From the NCBI GenBank assembly GCA_018663035.1, contig JABJEX010000051.1, positions 1 through 42,304 of the forward strand: a DNA stretch of 42,304 nt. The letters run 5' to 3'. Under the pieces are notes generated by a model, which was not told where the DNA came from, ran no database searches, and saw nothing but the letters and a program-made list of their open reading frames with translations. The stretch comes from Porticoccaceae bacterium. Lineage in GTDB: Bacteria > Pseudomonadota > Gammaproteobacteria > Pseudomonadales > Porticoccaceae. How positions within the stretch are numbered: the first letter of the stretch is position 1; every line of letters starts with the position of its first letter. A program made the translations under genes and the position numbers. Of the stretch, positions 29,419-37,943 are shown piece by piece.

Positions 29419-29982
29419 ATGGACCAGCATATTTTTAAGCATTTTCAGAAGTTGATTGAAGCCACTATGGTGGTGGGAGATGCTTTCTCTGAGCCCATGA
29501 TAAAGGCCACAGAAAAAATTACATCAGCCCTGCTCGCCGGTAATACAATTTTTAGCTGTGGTGACCGAGCTGCTGTCTTGCTGGCAGAGCTATTTACCGA
29601 CTATCTGGCGCTGGGCTTTGAAATCGAACGCCCAGGATTTCCGGCCCTTAATATTAACCGACTGGCTGATAATAGCTTTGGAGCTGAGCGCTATGCCGAC
29701 TGCCTTCAGGTGCATGGCCAAAGTGCCGATATACTGCTGGTGGTAAGCTCAGGAGACAATAGCCTGTCACTAATTAGTACTGTTGAAGCCGCTATAGAAA
29801 AGGGCATGACTGTTATATTACTCTCAGCAGCTAATGACGATTTACTCTCGGCTACCTTGGGTTACAATGATGTCTCCATACCCGCCGCGCAGTTTCCCGG
29901 TCAGTTAGCTACCGCGGCTCAGTTTCAAATTATTCAGTGCCTCTGTGCGCTGGTGGATTATCAAATTTTTGGAGGAGAATAA
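29419..29982 (+). CDS. diaA: DiaA-like SIS-domain protein (DnaA-binding)
   Basis: A 187-residue SIS-domain protein in the conserved position of diaA, between yraN and dolP. In E. coli DiaA is a tetramer that binds DnaA and promotes initiation at oriC. The match to DiaA is in FEIERPGFPALNIN, DILLVVSSGDNS and the ending IQCLCALVDYQIF. The loop that reads CGNGTSAANAQ in DiaA and GNGGSAAD in GmhA is CGDRAAVLLAE here, so heptose-isomerase activity is unlikely. AAGG lies 4 nt before the ATG. The stop is followed directly by the dolP ATG. Confidence 0.85.
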   Translation: MDQHIFKHFQKLIEATMVVGDAFSEPMIKATEKITSALLAGNTIFSCGDRAAVLLAELFTDYLALGFEIERPGFPALNINRLADNSFGAERYADCLQVHGQSADILLVVSSGDNSLSLISTVEAAIEKGMTVILLSAANDDLLSATLGYNDVSIPAAQFPGQLATAAQFQIIQCLCALVDYQIFGGE

Positions 29983-30549
29983 ATGCGACAGTTAGCAGTG
30001 CTTTTAATCAGTGCCATGGTCTTGGGTGGTTGTACCTCAGTGGTTGATTCTGTTACCGATGAGCCTCTTAGTTCTGATGCTACCAGCACCAGCATAGGCA
30101 CCAGCTTAAACGATATGAAAATGGACACCTATATTGGTGTCAATATCAAAAAGGCTGACCCTGAGCTAGATAAGTCTCATGTTAATGTGCATGTTGTAAA
30201 TGGTGTGGTCTTATTAACTGGCGAAGTGCCAAGCAAAGAACTAAAAGTTTTAGCCGGGGATGTTGCCAGAGAGTTTAAGGGCGCCCGCCAGGTCTATAAC
30301 GAGCTTCAAGTTCGCGGTAAGTCATCGGTTGTATCTCGGACTAATGACTCAGTTATCACAGCCAAGTTGAGAACCAAGTTCGTATTTTTAAAAGATATTA
30401 AAAGTACCAAAATTGAGATTGTTACCGAAGATAGTGTTGTCTATCTTATGGGGCTTATCGACCGAGCCAGCGCGCAAGAGGCCACAGATATTGCCCGTGG
30501 CACCACGGGAATTCGCAAGGTAGTGCAGGTGTTTGAGTACACCGACTAG
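29983..30549 (+). CDS. dolP: BON-domain lipoprotein DolP (YraP)
   Basis: Outer-membrane lipoprotein with two BON domains that in E. coli supports envelope integrity. The lipobox VLGGC puts the modified cysteine at residue 17. BON1 spans about 48-112 (with VVNGVVLLTGEVPS) and BON2 about 117-186 (with DSVVYLMGLIDRASAQEA). The ATG directly follows the diaA stop, and GGAGGAGAATAA just upstream is a strong ribosome site inside the diaA end. A terminator closes the lpoA-yraN-diaA-dolP cluster. A mild beta-strand-rich tail ends VVQVFEYTD. Confidence 0.95.
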   Translation: MRQLAVLLISAMVLGGCTSVVDSVTDEPLSSDATSTSIGTSLNDMKMDTYIGVNIKKADPELDKSHVNVHVVNGVVLLTGEVPSKELKVLAGDVAREFKGARQVYNELQVRGKSSVVSRTNDSVITAKLRTKFVFLKDIKSTKIEIVTEDSVVYLMGLIDRASAQEATDIARGTTGIRKVVQVFEYTD

Positions 30550-30587
30550 AGCGCCTGAAACTGGCTCACAATGAGTCGGATTAAATT

Positions 30588-30618
30588 AAAAAGCCCTGTG
30601 TTTTGCACAGGGCTTTTT
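30588..30618. terminator. Bidirectional intrinsic terminator between dolP and the thiolase gene
   Basis: GCCCTGTG (30593-30600), loop TTTTG, CACAGGGC (30606-30613), flanked by five A and five T residues. It can end both dolP and the minus-strand thiolase transcript. Confidence 0.9.
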
Positions 30619-30666
30619 AATTAGAGCTTAGTTGTCAAAAGACGCTGAGAGCTAGCTAAACGGCAC

Positions 30667-31845
30667 CTAGACCAACTCAATCGCCATGGCTGTAGCTTCG
30701 CCACCACCAATGCAGAGGCTTGCAATACCTTTTTTACCACCACGCTGCTGTAGCGCATGAATAAGGGTCACTACAATTCTTGATCCGCTGGCACCAATGG
30801 GGTGCCCGAGGGCGCAGGCGCCACCATTAACATTGAGCCTATCATGAGGCATACCTATCTCTTTTAGCGCAGCCATAGCGACTACAGCAAAGGCTTCGTT
30901 CACCTCCCAGAGGTCAACATCTTCAACAGCCCAACCCACTCGCTCAAGGGTCCTTTTAATTGCTGTTACCGGTGCGGTAGTAAACCACTCGGGCTCCTGA
31001 GCTGATTGATCATAGCCTCTTATTAGCGCGATAGGTTTTAAGCCTCTAGCTTCGGCTTCATCAGCCATCATTAATGTCACTGCGGCTGCGCCATCAGAGA
31101 TGGAACTAGCATTGGCCGCGGTTACTGTGCCATCTTTCTGAAATGCTGGGCGCAGCTGAGGAATTTTTTCCGGTCGCGCGTTTCCTGGCTGCTCGTCAGT
31201 ATCCACAGTCACATCACCTTTACGGCCAGTGATAGTGACTGGTGCAATTTCTGCACTAAACAGACCCTGATCTATCGCAGCATTAGCGCGGCGCAGTGAT
31301 TCTATGGCATAGCTATCTTGTTCTTCACGACTGAAGCTATATTTAGCGGCACAGCTCTCTGCAAAATTACCCATGGCTACATGCTGGTAAGCATCTTGCA
31401 AGCCGTCTAGCTGCATATGATCCAATAACTCTCCCGGGCCAAAGCGATAACCCTGACGACCCTGGGGAATTAAATAGGGCGCGCGACTCATGCTTTCCAT
31501 ACCGCCAGCAACCACTACTTTAGCTTGACCGGCGCGCAATGCATTGCCCGCCATCATCACTGACATCATCGCAGAACCACAGACCTTATTTACAGTGGTA
31601 CATACAGTGGCTTTATTTATACCAGCGGCTAAGGCTGCCTGACGCGCTGGTGCCTGCCCCAAACCAGCAGAGAGCACACAGCCCATGATCACTTCATCAA
31701 TGCTATCCCCGTCTAACCCGGCTCGCTGTATAGCTGCACTGATAGCGACCGCGCCCAACGCTGGCGAAGCTAGAGTAGATAGACTGCCCATCATGCCACC
31801 CATAGGGGTGCGCGCTGCGGATAAAATAGCTATAGCTTGGGACAT
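30667..31845 (-). CDS. Acetyl-CoA C-acetyltransferase (thiolase II)
   Basis: Condenses two acetyl-CoA to acetoacetyl-CoA, or the reverse, using a catalytic cysteine. The protein is 392 aa, the standard length. C89 in NKVCGSAMM is the acyl-accepting cysteine; NGGACALGHPIGASG holds the conserved histidine, and C378 in CIGGGEATAMAIE is the second catalytic cysteine. AAGGAG 8 nt upstream is a strong ribosome site. It follows sspB by 31 bp on the same strand. No phaB or phaC is in the window, so a role in polyhydroxybutyrate synthesis is not shown; ketogenesis or fatty-acid use is equally possible. Confidence 0.93.
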   Translation of the reverse strand: MSQAIAILSAARTPMGGMMGSLSTLASPALGAVAISAAIQRAGLDGDSIDEVIMGCVLSAGLGQAPARQAALAAGINKATVCTTVNKVCGSAMMSVMMAGNALRAGQAKVVVAGGMESMSRAPYLIPQGRQGYRFGPGELLDHMQLDGLQDAYQHVAMGNFAESCAAKYSFSREEQDSYAIESLRRANAAIDQGLFSAEIAPVTITGRKGDVTVDTDEQPGNARPEKIPQLRPAFQKDGTVTAANASSISDGAAAVTLMMADEAEARGLKPIALIRGYDQSAQEPEWFTTAPVTAIKRTLERVGWAVEDVDLWEVNEAFAVVAMAALKEIGMPHDRLNVNGGACALGHPIGASGSRIVVTLIHALQQRGGKKGIASLCIGGGEATAMAIELV

Positions 31846-31876
31846 TCGAGGCTCCTTGACGAATCAGATAATAATC

Positions 31877-32323
31877 TTACTTAACCACTCTCAGTGAAGG
31901 CTTAGCTTTGGGGCTAGATTTATCGCCAGCTGCAGGTGCAGGCTTATTGACAATATTTTTTACCGGCTTGGGGCCCTGAGGAGGTGTCGGTGGTTTGGGA
32001 TCGTCCGGTGTCTCTGGCTCAAATACCATCCCCTGACCGTTCTCTTGGGTGTAGATACCCATAACAGCACCCACAGGTAGAAAAATATCAATAGGCATAC
32101 CGCTAAAGCGTGTTGAAAGCTGAACATGCTGGTTGTTCATTTCGAAATTGCTGACGGCGCGAGGGGCGATATTGAGAACGATTTGACCGTCGGTAACGAA
32201 ATCCTGGGGTACTTCTACCCCGGGATAATGGGCGTCTACCACAATATAAGGCGTACAATCGTTGTCCACTATCCAGTCAAAGAAAGCTCTAAGCAGGTAG
32301 GGTCGATTGGACCTCATCTTCAT
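31877..32323 (-). CDS. sspB: ClpXP adaptor SspB
   Basis: Binds ssrA-tagged proteins and delivers them to ClpXP. The core is RPYLLRAFFDWIVDNDCTPYIVVD with VPQDFVTDGQIVLNIAPRAV. A flexible proline-rich linker (from about residue 105) leads to the C-terminal SLRVVK, the conserved ClpX-docking tail. The start is uncertain: I use ATG 32323, while ATG 32317 would match Pseudomonas and a TTG at 32332 directly after the sspA stop would match E. coli in length. It is the second gene of sspA-sspB. Confidence 0.94.
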   Translation of the reverse strand: MKMRSNRPYLLRAFFDWIVDNDCTPYIVVDAHYPGVEVPQDFVTDGQIVLNIAPRAVSNFEMNNQHVQLSTRFSGMPIDIFLPVGAVMGIYTQENGQGMVFEPETPDDPKPPTPPQGPKPVKNIVNKPAPAAGDKSSPKAKPSLRVVK

Positions 32324-32332
32324 GTCTGTCAA

Positions 32333-32953
32333 CTAGGCGCGAATTTCGCGCTCAAGATCGGTCAGACTCTCCTGGAAAGATGGGCGCTCAAACAGACGAT
32401 CCATATAATCCAGTAATGGTTTGACCTGACGGTTATTGGGCAACTTGATACCCAACTGCGGCAGGCGCCACAGCATAGGAGCAAGACAGCAATCTACCAG
32501 AGTGAACTCTTCACTCATAAAGTAAGGCCTCTCAGTAAAGATACTGGCGATACTTACCAATGACTCATGAAATTCTTTGCGCGCAGCTTCGGCTTTCTTG
32601 GTATCTGGGCTGGCCAAAATAGTGTTGATTAAACTGCACCAATCACGCTCGATGCGATAAATCCACAGGCGGCTCTGAGCACGGGCTACTGGGTAAACGG
32701 GCAACAGTGGTGGGTGGGGAAAACGCTCATCGAGGTATTCCATAACGACTTTCGACTCATAGAGAGCCAGATCACGGTCCACCAGTGTCGGCAATGTGCC
32801 ATAGGGATTGGCTTCTAGGATTTCTTCAGTGACCGCGTTGGCTTCAGTATCCTCGATATCAACAGTTACGCCTTTTTCGGCAAGTACGATGCGTACTCGG
32901 TGGCTATACTGGCAAGTAGGATCAGAAAATAACGTCATCGATGATCGTCGCAC
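32333..32953 (-). CDS. sspA: Stringent starvation protein A
   Basis: Glutathione-transferase-fold protein that binds RNA polymerase and acts in stress gene expression. The 206 residues include the thioredoxin-like N-terminal domain, [23 protein letters not shown], and the well conserved [23 protein letters not shown] and [17 protein letters not shown]. The GTG at 32953 is supported by GAGG about 6 nt upstream and by the RRSSMTLFS alignment to E. coli KRSVMTLFS. It has a terminator-like hairpin between it and petBC. Confidence 0.94.
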   Translation of the reverse strand: MRRSSMTLFSDPTCQYSHRVRIVLAEKGVTVDIEDTEANAVTEEILEANPYGTLPTLVDRDLALYESKVVMEYLDERFPHPPLLPVYPVARAQSRLWIYRIERDWCSLINTILASPDTKKAEAARKEFHESLVSIASIFTERPYFMSEEFTLVDCCLAPMLWRLPQLGIKLPNNRQVKPLLDYMDRLFERPSFQESLTDLEREIRA

Positions 32954-32982
32954 AACAACCTCACATTTTATTTATAGTTAAG

Positions 32983-33002
32983 GGGGCAGATTATTCCGCC
33001 CC
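32983..33002 (-). terminator. Hairpin between petBC and sspA, possible weak terminator
   Basis: On the minus strand GGGGCGGA, loop ATAA, TCTGCCCC: 8 bp with one G-U pair. The tail (CTTAACTATAAAT) is poor in T, so it may be an attenuator, a 3' stabiliser of the bc1 mRNA or a weak terminator. The sequence after it could also hold the sspA promoter. Confidence 0.35.
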
Positions 33003-33052
33003 TCAGTGACAGGCTAGTAGATGGCCTGCCTATACGCATCCAGTAGGTTAAA

Positions 33053-35089
33053 TTAGTGGATGCCTTTCCAGTACTCTCTGTTCAACAGAACTGTAGGTAC
33101 CAGTAATACTAGCAAAAATAACAGAACTAGCCGGCCAATATGCTTGCGCTGCTCTGCCATAGGCTCGGCGACATAGGTCAAAAAGTTGACTAAATCATAG
33201 ACTGCCACATCAAATTCTTCAGCGGTCATGCTGCCAGACTTGTTGACAACAATGTTGCCGCAGGGGTCATCAAGTAGTAATTCGCCACTTAGCAGATCCT
33301 TCTTGAAACCACCATTTGCAGCTAGGACTGGGCCCGGAGCACATTCGGGCAAGCCTTGCAGATCTAACATGGCGTGAGGCATACCTACATCTTTAAACAC
33401 CCTGTTGTTAACACCTAGTGGGCGAGAGGGATCTGCATAGAAGTTACGCAAATAGGTATAAAGCCACTCAGGTGAACGCGAGCGAGCCACCAGAGTCAAA
33501 TCTGGTGGTGTAGCACCGAACCACGCCTTGGCCTTATCGGCTGACATGGAAATCTCCATCAACTCACCAATTTTCTGGCCGCTAAAAACCATATTGTCGA
33601 GCATCATTTGATTGGGAATATTAAGGTCGTTAGCAACGCGCTCCCAACGAGAGTATTTAAACGAGTGACAGCCCATGCAGTAGTTAACAGCCATCTTTGC
33701 GCCATTTTGCAATGACGCATCGTTAGTCAGTTGAGCTTCAAACGTATCACAGTCGATAGTACCGCAGGCTTTTCCGCTTTCAGCACCCACCGCTTTGATC
33801 GGCAGCACAACCAGCAGAGCAACAACCAATACCGCGCCTAGCGTTCTCCAAAAGCCCATACCGCCATCCATGGTGATGCGGTCCGGCTCAGGTTTGGTGG
33901 TTTCAATTCTGGTCCAGAAGTAAATACCAACAAAGTACGCGAAGTACAGGACTGTACAGATCTGAGCCAGCAATGTGCGCTCCGGCGTTGGTGCTTTAAC
34001 ACCTAGGTAACCTAGGATAATAAACACAGCAGCCAGCATCAGCAGTGCAACGCGGCTCATGGTGCCTTTATAGCGAATTGATCGCACTGGACTGCGATCC
34101 AACCAAGGCAGCACGAACAAAATTGCAATAGCAGCCGCCATGGTAATAAAACCACCCAGTTTGTCAGGCACTGCACGCAGCATCGAGTAATAAGGCGTAA
34201 AGTACCAGACCGGCGCAATGTGCTCAGGCGTCTTCAGAGAATTCGCAATTTCAAAATTTGCATGCTCAAGGAAGTAACCACCCATCTCTGGCATAAAGAA
34301 CAAGATGGCACAGAACACGAACAGAAATACGACTATCGGAACTAGATCGTGAATGACAAAGTATGGGTAGAATGGCAATCCATCGATAGGATTTCCGTCT
34401 TTGTCTTTATGCTCTTTGATGCTAACACCGTCTGGGTTGTTAGATCCCACATCGTGCAGCGCAATAATATGCATAACGACCAATGCGATCAGGATAATCG
34501 GCATTGCCACTACGTGCAGAGACATAAAGCGGTTGAGGGTAATCCCTGAGATCAGGTAGTCACCACGAATCCACTGCACTATGTCTTCACCGACTACTGG
34601 AATAGCACCGAAGAGACTGATGATTACCTGTGCACCCCAGTACGACATCTGACCCCAGGGCAAAACATAACCCAGGAAGGCCTCTGCCATCAGAGCAACA
34701 TAGATAGTCATACCAAAGATCCACACTAGCTCGCGTGGCGCTTTGTAGGACCCGTACATCAGGCCACGAAACATGTGCATATAGACCACGATAAAGAACA
34801 TCGAGGCGCCCGTAGAGTGGGCGTAGCGGATGATCCAGCCGAGATCTACGTCTCGCATTATGTACTCAACAGAGGCGAAGGCCTGCTCTGCAGAGCCCTG
34901 ATAGCTCATCAACAGCCAAATGCCAGTGATTAGCTGGATAACCAGAACCACCATTGACAGTACGCCAAAGTAGTACCAGAAGTTAAAGTTTTTAGGCGCA
35001 TAGTACTCGGACATATGACGCTTCCACTCGCGCTGGAGTGTCGGCATACGCTCGTTGAACCATGCAGCGAAACCTGTTTCATTGCTCAT
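33053..35089 (-). CDS. Fused cytochrome b / cytochrome c1 of the bc1 complex
   Basis: One uninterrupted 678-residue frame encodes both cytochrome b and cytochrome c1 of ubiquinol:cytochrome c reductase. Residues 1-406 are cytochrome b, with haem histidines H91/H105 and H192/H207. The Qo motif reads PVWY (293-296). After RIETTKPEPDRIT the cytochrome c1 portion starts at M407; it has a hydrophobic export segment ending AVGA (433-436), a likely cleavage site, and the haem c motif CMGCH (471-475). The C-terminal helix ends NREYWKGIH. In Pseudomonas the two are separate petB and petC genes; the fused form is known as fbcH in Bradyrhizobium, where the product is cut. The ATG overlaps the petA stop by one base. 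Confidence 0.95.
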   Translation of the reverse strand: MSNETGFAAWFNERMPTLQREWKRHMSEYYAPKNFNFWYYFGVLSMVVLVIQLITGIWLLMSYQGSAEQAFASVEYIMRDVDLGWIIRYAHSTGASMFFIVVYMHMFRGLMYGSYKAPRELVWIFGMTIYVALMAEAFLGYVLPWGQMSYWGAQVIISLFGAIPVVGEDIVQWIRGDYLISGITLNRFMSLHVVAMPIILIALVVMHIIALHDVGSNNPDGVSIKEHKDKDGNPIDGLPFYPYFVIHDLVPIVVFLFVFCAILFFMPEMGGYFLEHANFEIANSLKTPEHIAPVWYFTPYYSMLRAVPDKLGGFITMAAAIAILFVLPWLDRSPVRSIRYKGTMSRVALLMLAAVFIILGYLGVKAPTPERTLLAQICTVLYFAYFVGIYFWTRIETTKPEPDRITMDGGMGFWRTLGAVLVVALLVVLPIKAVGAESGKACGTIDCDTFEAQLTNDASLQNGAKMAVNYCMGCHSFKYSRWERVANDLNIPNQMMLDNMVFSGQKIGELMEISMSADKAKAWFGATPPDLTLVARSRSPEWLYTYLRNFYADPSRPLGVNNRVFKDVGMPHAMLDLQGLPECAPGPVLAANGGFKKDLLSGELLLDDPCGNIVVNKSGSMTAEEFDVAVYDLVNFLTYVAEPMAEQRKHIGRLVLLFLLVLLVPTVLLNREYWKGIH

Positions 35090-35694
35090 TACGCAACCTC
35101 CGAATCTATACCAATAACCAACACATCCGCCGACTCATATTTATGGGGCGGGATTTCGAGGTTGCTGGGCGCTGGTACACCGGCGTAAACACGACCAGAC
35201 AGGTCAAACTTGGAACCGTGACAGGGACAGAAGAACCCACCCATCCAGGCTTCACCACCTAGATCCTGGGCACCGACATCAGGGCGATACATTGGCGCAC
35301 ATCCCAGATGCGTGCAGAGGCCTACCAGCACCAGGAACTCTTCTTTCCCAGCTAGGGTTCGGGCTGAGCCAGCAACATAGTCTGGCTGTGATGCGCTTTC
35401 TGAGTCTGCATCTCTTAATATCGCGACGTCCATCGACTCGATAGCAGCCAGAGCCTCAGCATTGCGACGAACGATATAAACTGGCTTACCACGCCACTCA
35501 ACTACCAGACGTCCGCCGGACTCTAATTTAGAAATATTAACTTTAACTGGGGCACCAGCGGCTTTTGCTTTAGCGCTGGGTTGCCAGGATGAGACGAATG
35601 GTATTGCTGCACCAACTACACCTGCACCACCCACTACGGACGTAGCGCCCAATAGGAAATTGCGGCGGCTTTGGTTGACACCGTCATTGCTCAT
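35089..35694 (-). CDS. petA: Rieske iron-sulfur subunit of the bc1 complex
   Basis: Membrane-anchored 2Fe-2S protein that takes electrons from ubiquinol at the Qo site and passes them to cytochrome c1. The 201-residue protein begins NQSRRNFLLGATSVVGGAG, a twin-arginine signal that also serves as membrane anchor. The cluster motifs CTHLGC and CPCHGS hold the two cysteines, two histidines and the bridging cysteine pair. AGGGAG lies upstream of the ATG. Its stop overlaps the ATG of the cytochrome b/c1 gene (TAATG), giving tight coupling. Confidence 0.96.
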   Translation of the reverse strand: MSNDGVNQSRRNFLLGATSVVGGAGVVGAAIPFVSSWQPSAKAKAAGAPVKVNISKLESGGRLVVEWRGKPVYIVRRNAEALAAIESMDVAILRDADSESASQPDYVAGSARTLAGKEEFLVLVGLCTHLGCAPMYRPDVGAQDLGGEAWMGGFFCPCHGSKFDLSGRVYAGVPAPSNLEIPPHKYESADVLVIGIDSEVA

Positions 35695-35727
35695 GACGTT
35701 CTCCCTTACACAAATTTGGATTTAAAA

Positions 35728-35743
35728 CACGCGGGCTCGCGTG
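35728..35743 (-). promoter_or_regulatory. GC-rich hairpin in the petA leader
   Basis: Minus strand CACGCG, loop AGCC, CGCGTG, then TTTT. The stem is 6 bp and perfect. It lies between the candidate promoter and the petA ribosome site and could act as an attenuator or a stability element. Confidence 0.35.
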
Positions 35744-35762
35744 CAATTAAAAAAGGCGCTGC

Positions 35763-35805
35763 ATAGTAACGGAAAGCCTATTTTTACGCAATATTTAGTT
35801 GCGTA
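35763..35805 (-). promoter_or_regulatory. Candidate petA promoter overlapped by an inverted repeat
   Basis: On the minus strand TTGCGT (35791-35786) and TACTAT (35768-35763) with a 17 nt spacer could be the bc1 promoter. The -35 is one arm of the perfect dyad TACGCAA-TATTTAG-TTGCGTA (35785-35805). Protein binding there should control the operon. The regulator is not identified. Confidence 0.42.
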
Positions 35806-35836
35806 GAGATAGGTTAAGTAATTGATTTTAAAAGGC

Positions 35837-35865
35837 AAAAAAAAGCCCGACCAATGGGTCGGGCT
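35837..35865 (-). terminator. Intrinsic terminator of rplM-rpsI
   Basis: On the minus strand AGCCCGACC, loop CATT, GGTCGGGCT, followed by an eight-base T run. It lies 19 bp past the rpsI stop and separates the ribosomal operon from petA. Confidence 0.88.
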
Positions 35866-35883
35866 CTAGTATAACTACGTCGA

Positions 35884-36276
35884 TTAACGCTTGGAGAACT
35901 GCGGACGCTTACGCGCTTTGTGCAGACCCACTTTCTTACGCTCAACCTGACGTGCATCGCGAGTCAAAAAGCCCGCTTTGCGCAGTGATGGACGCAGATT
36001 TTCGTCGTACTGAACCAGTGCGCGAGCTATACCGTGACGGATGGCGCCAGCCTGGCCAAAGTTACCGCCGCCGGCAACTGAGATGTTGAGATCAAACTTC
36101 TCAACCATATCTACAACTTCGAAAGGTTGACGTACGATCATACGCGCCACTTCACGCCCGAAGTAGACGTCAATAGCACGGTCGTTGATGGTGATGTTAC
36201 CGCTTCCAGATTTCATGAAAACGCGGGCTGCTGATGTCTTGCGACGTCCAGTGCCGTAAAATTGAGTATCTGCCAT
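35884..36276 (-). CDS. rpsI: 30S ribosomal protein S9
   Basis: Ribosomal protein S9 (130 aa), of the head of the small subunit; its C-terminal tail reaches the P-site tRNA. The N-terminal [14 protein letters not shown] and the C-terminal [17 protein letters not shown] with invariant terminal SKR are intact. The gene follows rplM by 12 bp and shares its transcript, with GGA 8 nt upstream. Confidence 0.98.
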   Translation of the reverse strand: MADTQFYGTGRRKTSAARVFMKSGSGNITINDRAIDVYFGREVARMIVRQPFEVVDMVEKFDLNISVAGGGNFGQAGAIRHGIARALVQYDENLRPSLRKAGFLTRDARQVERKKVGLHKARKRPQFSKR

Positions 36277-36288
36277 GGTCGCTTTCCG

Positions 36289-36717
36289 TTAGATTTCTAA
36301 TGTCTGAGGCTGTTGCGCAGCGTGAGGATGATTCACACCAGCATAGACCTTCAGCTTTCTAAACATTTCACGGCCCAGAGGACCGCGCGGCAACATTCCT
36401 TTAACAGCTGATTGGATAACACGCTCAGGCGCTTTATCAATCAACTTCTCAAAAGAGATGTCTTTGATGCCACCGGGGTAACCGGTGTGCGAGTAATAAA
36501 TTTTGTCCTTCGCTTTGTTGCCTGTTACAGCAACCTTCTCAGCGTTGACAATCACGATGTAGTCACCGGTATCAACATGAGGAGTAAACTCTGGCTTGTG
36601 TTTACCACGTAAACGTGACGCAACTTCGGTGGCGAGACGGCCGAGAGTTTTACCCTCTGCATCTACGATGTACCAGTCGCGTTCTACTGTTTCTGCTTTT
36701 GCGCTATATGTTTTCAT
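36289..36717 (-). CDS. rplM: 50S ribosomal protein L13
   Basis: Ribosomal protein L13 (142 aa), an early-assembly protein of the large subunit. Typical stretches are [37 protein letters not shown] and [23 protein letters not shown] before the ATG is a strong ribosome site. It leads the rplM-rpsI operon, and the leader contains a small hairpin. In E. coli the operon is autoregulated by L13, and the hairpin is a candidate for that role here. Confidence 0.98.
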   Translation of the reverse strand: MKTYSAKAETVERDWYIVDAEGKTLGRLATEVASRLRGKHKPEFTPHVDTGDYIVIVNAEKVAVTGNKAKDKIYYSHTGYPGGIKDISFEKLIDKAPERVIQSAVKGMLPRGPLGREMFRKLKVYAGVNHPHAAQQPQTLEI

Positions 36718-36732
36718 CTTTTCCTACCTGGC

Positions 36733-36750
36733 TTTTGGGGGATCCCAAAA
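36733..36750 (-). promoter_or_regulatory. Small hairpin in the rplM leader
   Basis: On the minus strand TTTTGGG, loop ATCC, CCCAAAA, ending 15 nt before the AUG and next to the ribosome site. It is a candidate for the L13 autoregulation seen in E. coli, but it is short and A/T rich. Confidence 0.3.
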
Positions 36751-36829
36751 AAGGGGGCGAATTGTAATGACCACCGCGGTCTATTACAAGGGCTGTTTAC
36801 AGCAAAATCCAACTTTTTTACGCCCGGCA

Positions 36830-37939
36830 TTATGGACGGTGCGGACGGGCCAGATATTCACGGCTCTGCATCTCTAAAAGTCTGCTCTGAGTGCGCTGAA
36901 ATTCAAACTCTAAACGCCCACCTAAATACAGTGTTTGCAGAGGCTGTGCAGCAGATAATGCCAATTTAACATTGCGATCGTAGAACTCGTCAACCAGATT
37001 TATAAAGCGTCGCGCCGCATCGTCATTAGCAACCCCGAGAGCAGGTACATTGCTTATCATGACAGCATGAAATTCCCGAGCTATGTCAATATAGTCATTC
37101 TGGCTGCGCGGACCTTCGCAAATTGCAGCGAACTCAAACCATACAATGTCCTCTGCCAGCACCAGCACAGGAATTGGCCGGCCCTCTACTTCGAGATTTA
37201 CTGATCGTTTTATTTCTCCCTCAACCGGCACCAGACTGTCAAACGTTGACTGAATGGCTGAGTCAGCCTGGTCGTCGAGAGGGTAGTGATACAGTTCGGC
37301 TTTTTCTAGAGCCCGAAGGCGATGATCTATACCTCCGTCCACATTGACCACCAGGCAATGTTTATTGAGCATAGCAATGGCAGGCAAAAATCGCTGTCGC
37401 TGTAAGCCATTGTAATAGAGCTGATCTGGCACCACATTTGAGGTGGCGACCAGACAGACATCGCGCGCAAATAACTCCTGAAGCAGCGTGCCTAGAATCA
37501 TGGCATCTGTGATATCACTGACAAAAAACTCATCAAAACAAATAATCCGCGTTTCGCTGGCAATCTTGTCAGCCACTTTTTTTAACGGATTGACCTGGCC
37601 TTTATAGAGCTTTAAATCTCTGTGCACCCGCCTCATAAAACGATGAAAGTGTACCCGCATCTTTTGATCGAAGGGCAAGCTCTCGTAGAAGTTGTCCATA
37701 AGATAGGTCTTGCCACGCCCAACGCCACCCCAAAAATACAGTCCCTGCACAGGCTGAGGCGCAGACTTAGCAAATTTGTTTAAAAAACCTGCCAAAATAC
37801 CGGCTCCAGACGGCTTATATCTCGACACAAGTGTCTGGTAGAGCGCCTCAAGATGCTCTACTGCCTTGGCCTGTGCTGGATCTTCTACAAATCCATCTCG
37901 GCCGAGATCTGTCAGGTAGCGAAGCTTTGGAGTTAGCAT
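36830..37939 (-). CDS. zapE: Cell division protein ZapE (AFG1-like ATPase)
   Basis: Inner-membrane-associated AAA+-like P-loop ATPase that in E. coli acts at the division site under stress; related to mitochondrial AFG1/LACE1. The 369-residue length is normal. Walker A is GGVGRGKT (71-78), following QGLYFW. The Walker B region is RIICFDEFFVSDITDAMIL. The N-terminal segment TPKLRYLTDLGRDGFVEDPAQ is typical. It lies upstream of rplM, as in many gammaproteobacteria, and is divergent from zapG. The mRNA leader contains a dyad reaching close to the ATG. Confidence 0.95.
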   Translation of the reverse strand: MLTPKLRYLTDLGRDGFVEDPAQAKAVEHLEALYQTLVSRYKPSGAGILAGFLNKFAKSAPQPVQGLYFWGGVGRGKTYLMDNFYESLPFDQKMRVHFHRFMRRVHRDLKLYKGQVNPLKKVADKIASETRIICFDEFFVSDITDAMILGTLLQELFARDVCLVATSNVVPDQLYYNGLQRQRFLPAIAMLNKHCLVVNVDGGIDHRLRALEKAELYHYPLDDQADSAIQSTFDSLVPVEGEIKRSVNLEVEGRPIPVLVLAEDIVWFEFAAICEGPRSQNDYIDIAREFHAVMISNVPALGVANDDAARRFINLVDEFYDRNVKLALSAAQPLQTLYLGGRLEFEFQRTQSRLLEMQSREYLARPHRP

Positions 37940-37943
37940 AGAT

